DNA of 64,000 nucleotides, taken from positions 1 to 64,000 of the forward strand of contig JAOVVO010000391.1 of assembly GCA_028564675.1 (NCBI GenBank). Reading direction: 5' to 3'. Below the pieces are notes generated by a model. It was not told where the DNA came from. It did no database searches and was given only the letters and a program-made list of their open reading frames with translations. Positions 60,801 through 64,000 of the stretch are shown piece after piece (the first letter of the stretch is position 1; the number at the start of each line of letters is the position of its first letter). This stretch comes from Onchocerca lupi. Taxonomy: Eukaryota; Nematoda; Chromadorea; Rhabditida; Onchocercidae. Position numbers and translations under genes: made by a program.

Positions 60801-61818
60801 GTGCACCTAAATTATTCTTGTAGAATTAGAACAATCTGCTGAGAGAACTGCTTACAGTTGATCAAACAAAATTATCGCTTCATTTCAACGTTTCAAAATA
60901 AAGGCCGTCAAAATAGCAATTCAAAAGATGCTGCTGACAGTATTGACATGCACCCTTTTGTTGATAAATCAGTCAAAAATGATTCCCGACTCTTATACGT
61001 TATAAGCGATAAAGAAAGTCGGTACATATCAAAAGATCTACGAAGCATGTCTCAAACTGTTTGCAGCATACAAGTCTTCAGAAAGGAAACATAATCGTTG
61101 AGCATTCACTTTACGATAATCGATGATTCGGCGTCCATTTGATCCATCCAAAAATTCTTTTTCCTTTTTTCCTCTTTTCAAGTTATTTAATGAACAGTAA
61201 CGAACTTGATAAACAAATCAACCTCAATAGTCCATCAACCAAATGTCATCTTATTTAAACAAGGTTGTTCAGTAATTCTTTCTTTTCAAATTCAAAATTG
61301 CCCGTAGCCGCTTTTTGTTGTATTGCCCGGATGGTACCATCAATTTGGATAGAAATAGGAATATATTGTGTTTTAAGCTTTGTATTTGTGCATTTACTTC
61401 GAACTGACCCTTAGTTGAAGGTGTGGAGATTGATGTCAGTTAGTATGAAGTGTGAATGTATCTGATTCTACTCAAAGATAAAAAATACAATCTTGATTTT
61501 AGGCAGTCTCCATAACCTAGTTGAAAAATTAGTGTTCTGAAGGGATTTTTATGTCAGCTGATTCCTTTCTGCTTTTTACCTTTCACATATTCTTCAATGA
61601 ACTCTCTTTGTCAGTTACTGTGATTGATCGAGACGACAGTGAGGAGCAAATGGATTAGTCTCATCTTTGCATGGAAACAACTGCCTTTTGTAAATAGTAA
61701 GTTTTATTATGGAATCTTTCTGGTAATCACAGTTAATTTTGTGATCACTATAAAATTTTTCAAATTAATATATTTGTTAAACTTTTTAGGATAATTCATA
61801 AGTTATGCAAATTTTCAG
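54843..61818. other. Long region without supported exons
   Basis: No exon here can be defended beyond the weak candidate at 59225-59257 (minus). The open frames are short or low complexity. A purine/pyrimidine-skewed, more GC-rich patch spans about 58680-59330. There is an AT-repeat and poly-A patch near 56320-56350. Introns of the gene ending at 54440, and the promoter of rabs-5, probably occupy much of this DNA. Confidence 0.5.
60116..60136. repeat. Short palindrome, 10-bp arms
   Basis: AACATGCTTG (60116-60125) pairs with 60127-60136 around a single T. A compact AT-flanked inverted repeat, possibly a dimer-protein binding site or chance. Confidence 0.7.
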
Positions 61819-61838
61819 GAAGAAGTGTTAACCGCAAT

Positions 61839-61847
61839 ATGCGATGA
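61839..61847 (+). promoter_or_regulatory. Two-codon uORF overlapping the rabs-5 start codon
   Basis: ATGCGATGA encodes Met-Arg-stop. Its stop codon (61845-61847) overlaps the main ATG at 61844-61846. Both lie just 3' of a TTTTCAG acceptor ending at 61818, so any mature mRNA made from that acceptor would carry the uORF. Such an arrangement typically lowers initiation at the main start or makes it depend on reinitiation or leaky scanning. Confidence 0.75.
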
Positions 61848-64000
61848 GCAATATTCTCGTCATGGATATGGGTAATAATGACACAAATGGTTTGGGTGGT
61901 GCATTCAGACAGGGCTTTCTATGCCCATTTTGTATGCAAGATTTGGGTGATTTAACCACGTTACATGTTCATGTTGAAAAATACCATCAAAAATCAGCAT
62001 CTGCTGACCATTCTCTTGATCATATTAAAGGTAAGCTTACATGAATTTGGCACGCTTAACTTTCCTATATACGGTTGTTGGATTTTTTCAGTCTTTTTTG
62101 CAGAGGAGAAATTTGTATAGGCTAATGTGAAAGAAAAAAAAAGAGAACGAAAAAACATGCAAAGAGTGAGATGGAACAATTTCTTCAGGTATTTTCGATA
62201 AAGCCAAACAAAAAATTTCACATATAGATGCATCTTTTTTAATTGGTGATGCAAACTCGAATAATGGAGGAAGAATTGCAATTTCAAGGAGTATTTTCAG
62301 CATGGCTAGTGATCGCGTCGAAAAACCCTCTCATTCAGCGCATACCTTTACTTTTTTTCAAGATTTGGGTAGGTCTAATCAAAGTAAATACATATTTTAT
62401 TTTTTTCTTAATAAAATAAAATAAGTAAACAAAAGTAATTTGCGTTCTTTTTTTTAATATGATAAATATTATTGGGTATGAAACATGGAATGTTATTTTC
62501 ATTGAGGAACAGTAGTAAACAATGACTTGAGAAGCTGCGGAGAGCGAATGAACATCTTTTTTTATATCTTCACCAACACCGAGGATTCTGAAATTTTGCT
62601 AAATGTAATGATATTGTCACCTTTTCTTTTCCAGGAATTACTAGGAGTCATACGGATTTTTACTTAAAATGTCGATCTCCTTGTATAAACGATGCCGCTG
62701 TAAAAACAAATAGTTTGATTATTAGACTTGATAAGTTAATTAACCAATGTCCTTCTGATTCCAGTAAACGCAAAGGTTAGCACATATTGTCTCAAAATTT
62801 AATAGATTGCTTTAATTTCTTCAAAACTCATTGAAAGCAGTAATGTTTTTCAATTTTAGTAACAGTTCTTGCCATTAAAATAGAAATTATTTTAGCTTTT
62901 GAACGTGAAACAGTACCTTGGGTAATTGATCGTGATGCTGTGAAATGCCGAACATGTTCCATAAAATTTTCATTGACGAGGCGACGACATCACTGTCGAT
63001 TGTGTGGCGAAATCATATGTCACGCATGTTCAAAGTTCCTTTCTTTCGTCGATGCCCGTACGTTCTTCAGACTTTTGCTACTGCACAAATCATTCGTTTC
63101 ATGGAACTGTAGTTTTGGCTTCATACATTCGGCAAGAGCTAGTATCACACATGAAATCGTCATAATAATTGCCATGAATTATTGTTGTTAGTAGCTGTAG
63201 TTTTCTCTGGAGATGAAAAAGTAATGTCTTGTATATTAATATTAGCTTCTAACTTTACAGTACATTACATATACTTAAACTTAAATTTTTGGTTTATTGT
63301 TTTTCAGCACAACTTTCATGTTTTTTCAGGCAAATTAACAAATCCAGCATTTGCGGCACAGTTGTTGGAAGAAGTAAATAGTTCAGAAACAAATATTCCG
63401 GAAGAGCGATTAAGTCATTTATCACGTTCTACGTCTGTAGCTGAAGCTATTAAGCAAGCTGTGTCCAGTGAATCGTTGCAGTCAGTGCGATTAAAAAGCG
63501 AAAAATTATTTTCTTCAACGTTATCACTGGTGAAGCGGGACGGTACCGAAGTCAGTTTAGCATCGTTGCTTCAACAGGTTGTCTTTACCTTTAAATTATG
63601 GAAATTTTTCAGTCAATATTGCCGTTACGTATTGCGTTTTTTGCAAAATTATCACGACTTGAACTATATTGTTTCACCAGATTTCGCTGCTAGGATCATT
63701 ATTTCCTTCATGCACTAAAACGGTTAATCGAATAATGTTTTTAAGATATTTTTCTTATTACGAAAAAAATTCATTGATTGAGGAATCCAGATTCGGTTAA
63801 TCATACAGAAATTATTTCGATTTTTTAGGACGAAAATGAGCATTTGAGAATTTGTGCGGAGTGTAAGATTTTACTGGATATTCGCAATGAAAAAATGGAA
63901 ATGCTTGCATCACCACCAATGCTTGTGGTATTGTACGAGCGCCTTTGCTCCCTTTTTCGTGATGCCCAAAAGTTTGCTACCTCCTATGCACGTATTTCGG
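61844..64000 (+). CDS. rabs-5: Rabenosyn-5 (RABS-5), FYVE-domain Rab effector, 5' part
   Basis: Rabenosyn-5 binds PI3P and Rab5/Rab4 on early endosomes and, with VPS45, drives endosome fusion and recycling. Exons: 61844-62030, 62189-62368, 62635-62775, 62896-63057, 63330-63577, then 63829 to the window end; about 363 residues are visible. A C2H2 finger at residues 27-48 (CPFCMQDL, Cys27/Cys30/His43/His48) is the family's N-terminal signature. A helix matching SLIIRLDKLI precedes the FYVE domain, which has WVIDRDAVKC (178-187), RRRHHCRLCG (198-207) and CHAC (211-214). The last Cys pair CAEC comes only at 315-318, after an approximately 100-residue insertion, an arrangement also seen in human rabenosyn. 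The 3' part (NPF motifs, Rab-binding helices) lies beyond the window. Start chosen as the first in-frame Met after the acceptor. Confidence 0.93.

Noticed and set aside
1..64000. tRNA genes, rRNA, spliced-leader RNA or CRISPR arrays
   Set aside because: I looked for B-box-like GGTTCRANNCC motifs and regularly spaced repeats by eye and found none that fit; a tRNAscan run could overturn this.

Overview
This window looks like nuclear DNA of a filarial nematode. It is AT-rich. The genes are broken into short exons bounded by nematode-style acceptors (mostly TTTTCAG or TTTTTAG). The largest gene is a clear orthologue of nematode twitchin (unc-22). One twitchin intron holds a decayed bacterial DNA glycosylase that looks Wolbachia-derived, and old Wolbachia insertions are a known trait of filarial genomes. 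I cannot name the species from this sequence alone.

Layout. Positions 1-5632 hold no gene I recognise; they are the 5' flank of twitchin and contain several inverted repeats. Positions 5665-44126 (+) are the complete twitchin coding region. I could join 73 exons, and the reading frame stays open across every junction from ATG to TAA (about 6,770 residues). The protein has N-terminal Ig domains, a charged linker, Ig3-Ig8, a long Fn3-Fn3-Ig super-repeat (one exon of it is 5.2 kb), a myosin-light-chain-kinase-like kinase domain with its autoregulatory tail, and five C-terminal Ig domains. I count 31 Fn3 and 29 Ig modules. The intron at 10084-10734 carries, on the minus strand, the broken 3-methyladenine DNA glycosylase and a perfect 17-bp hairpin.

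Twitchin converges with arl-8 (complements of 45896-47804), which encodes a lysosomal small GTPase. Next on the minus strand come a small unrecognised helical protein (50714-51836), a BED zinc-finger protein that looks derived from a hAT transposase (51793-53920), and the last two exons of an unassigned gene (54440-54842). The BED and helical reading frames overlap in different frames inside one exon. A mostly empty stretch of 54.9-61.8 kb follows. The plus-strand 5' part of a rabenosyn-5 (rabs-5) gene then begins at 61844 and runs off the window.

How the genes relate. They are independent nuclear genes, not an operon of related function. Twitchin acts in the muscle sarcomere. Arl-8 and rabenosyn-5 both act in endosome/lysosome traffic. 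The less conventional signals are the bacterial pseudogene inside a muscle gene intron, the structured palindromes upstream of twitchin, the dual-frame exon in the BED locus, and a two-codon uORF that overlaps the rabs-5 start codon.
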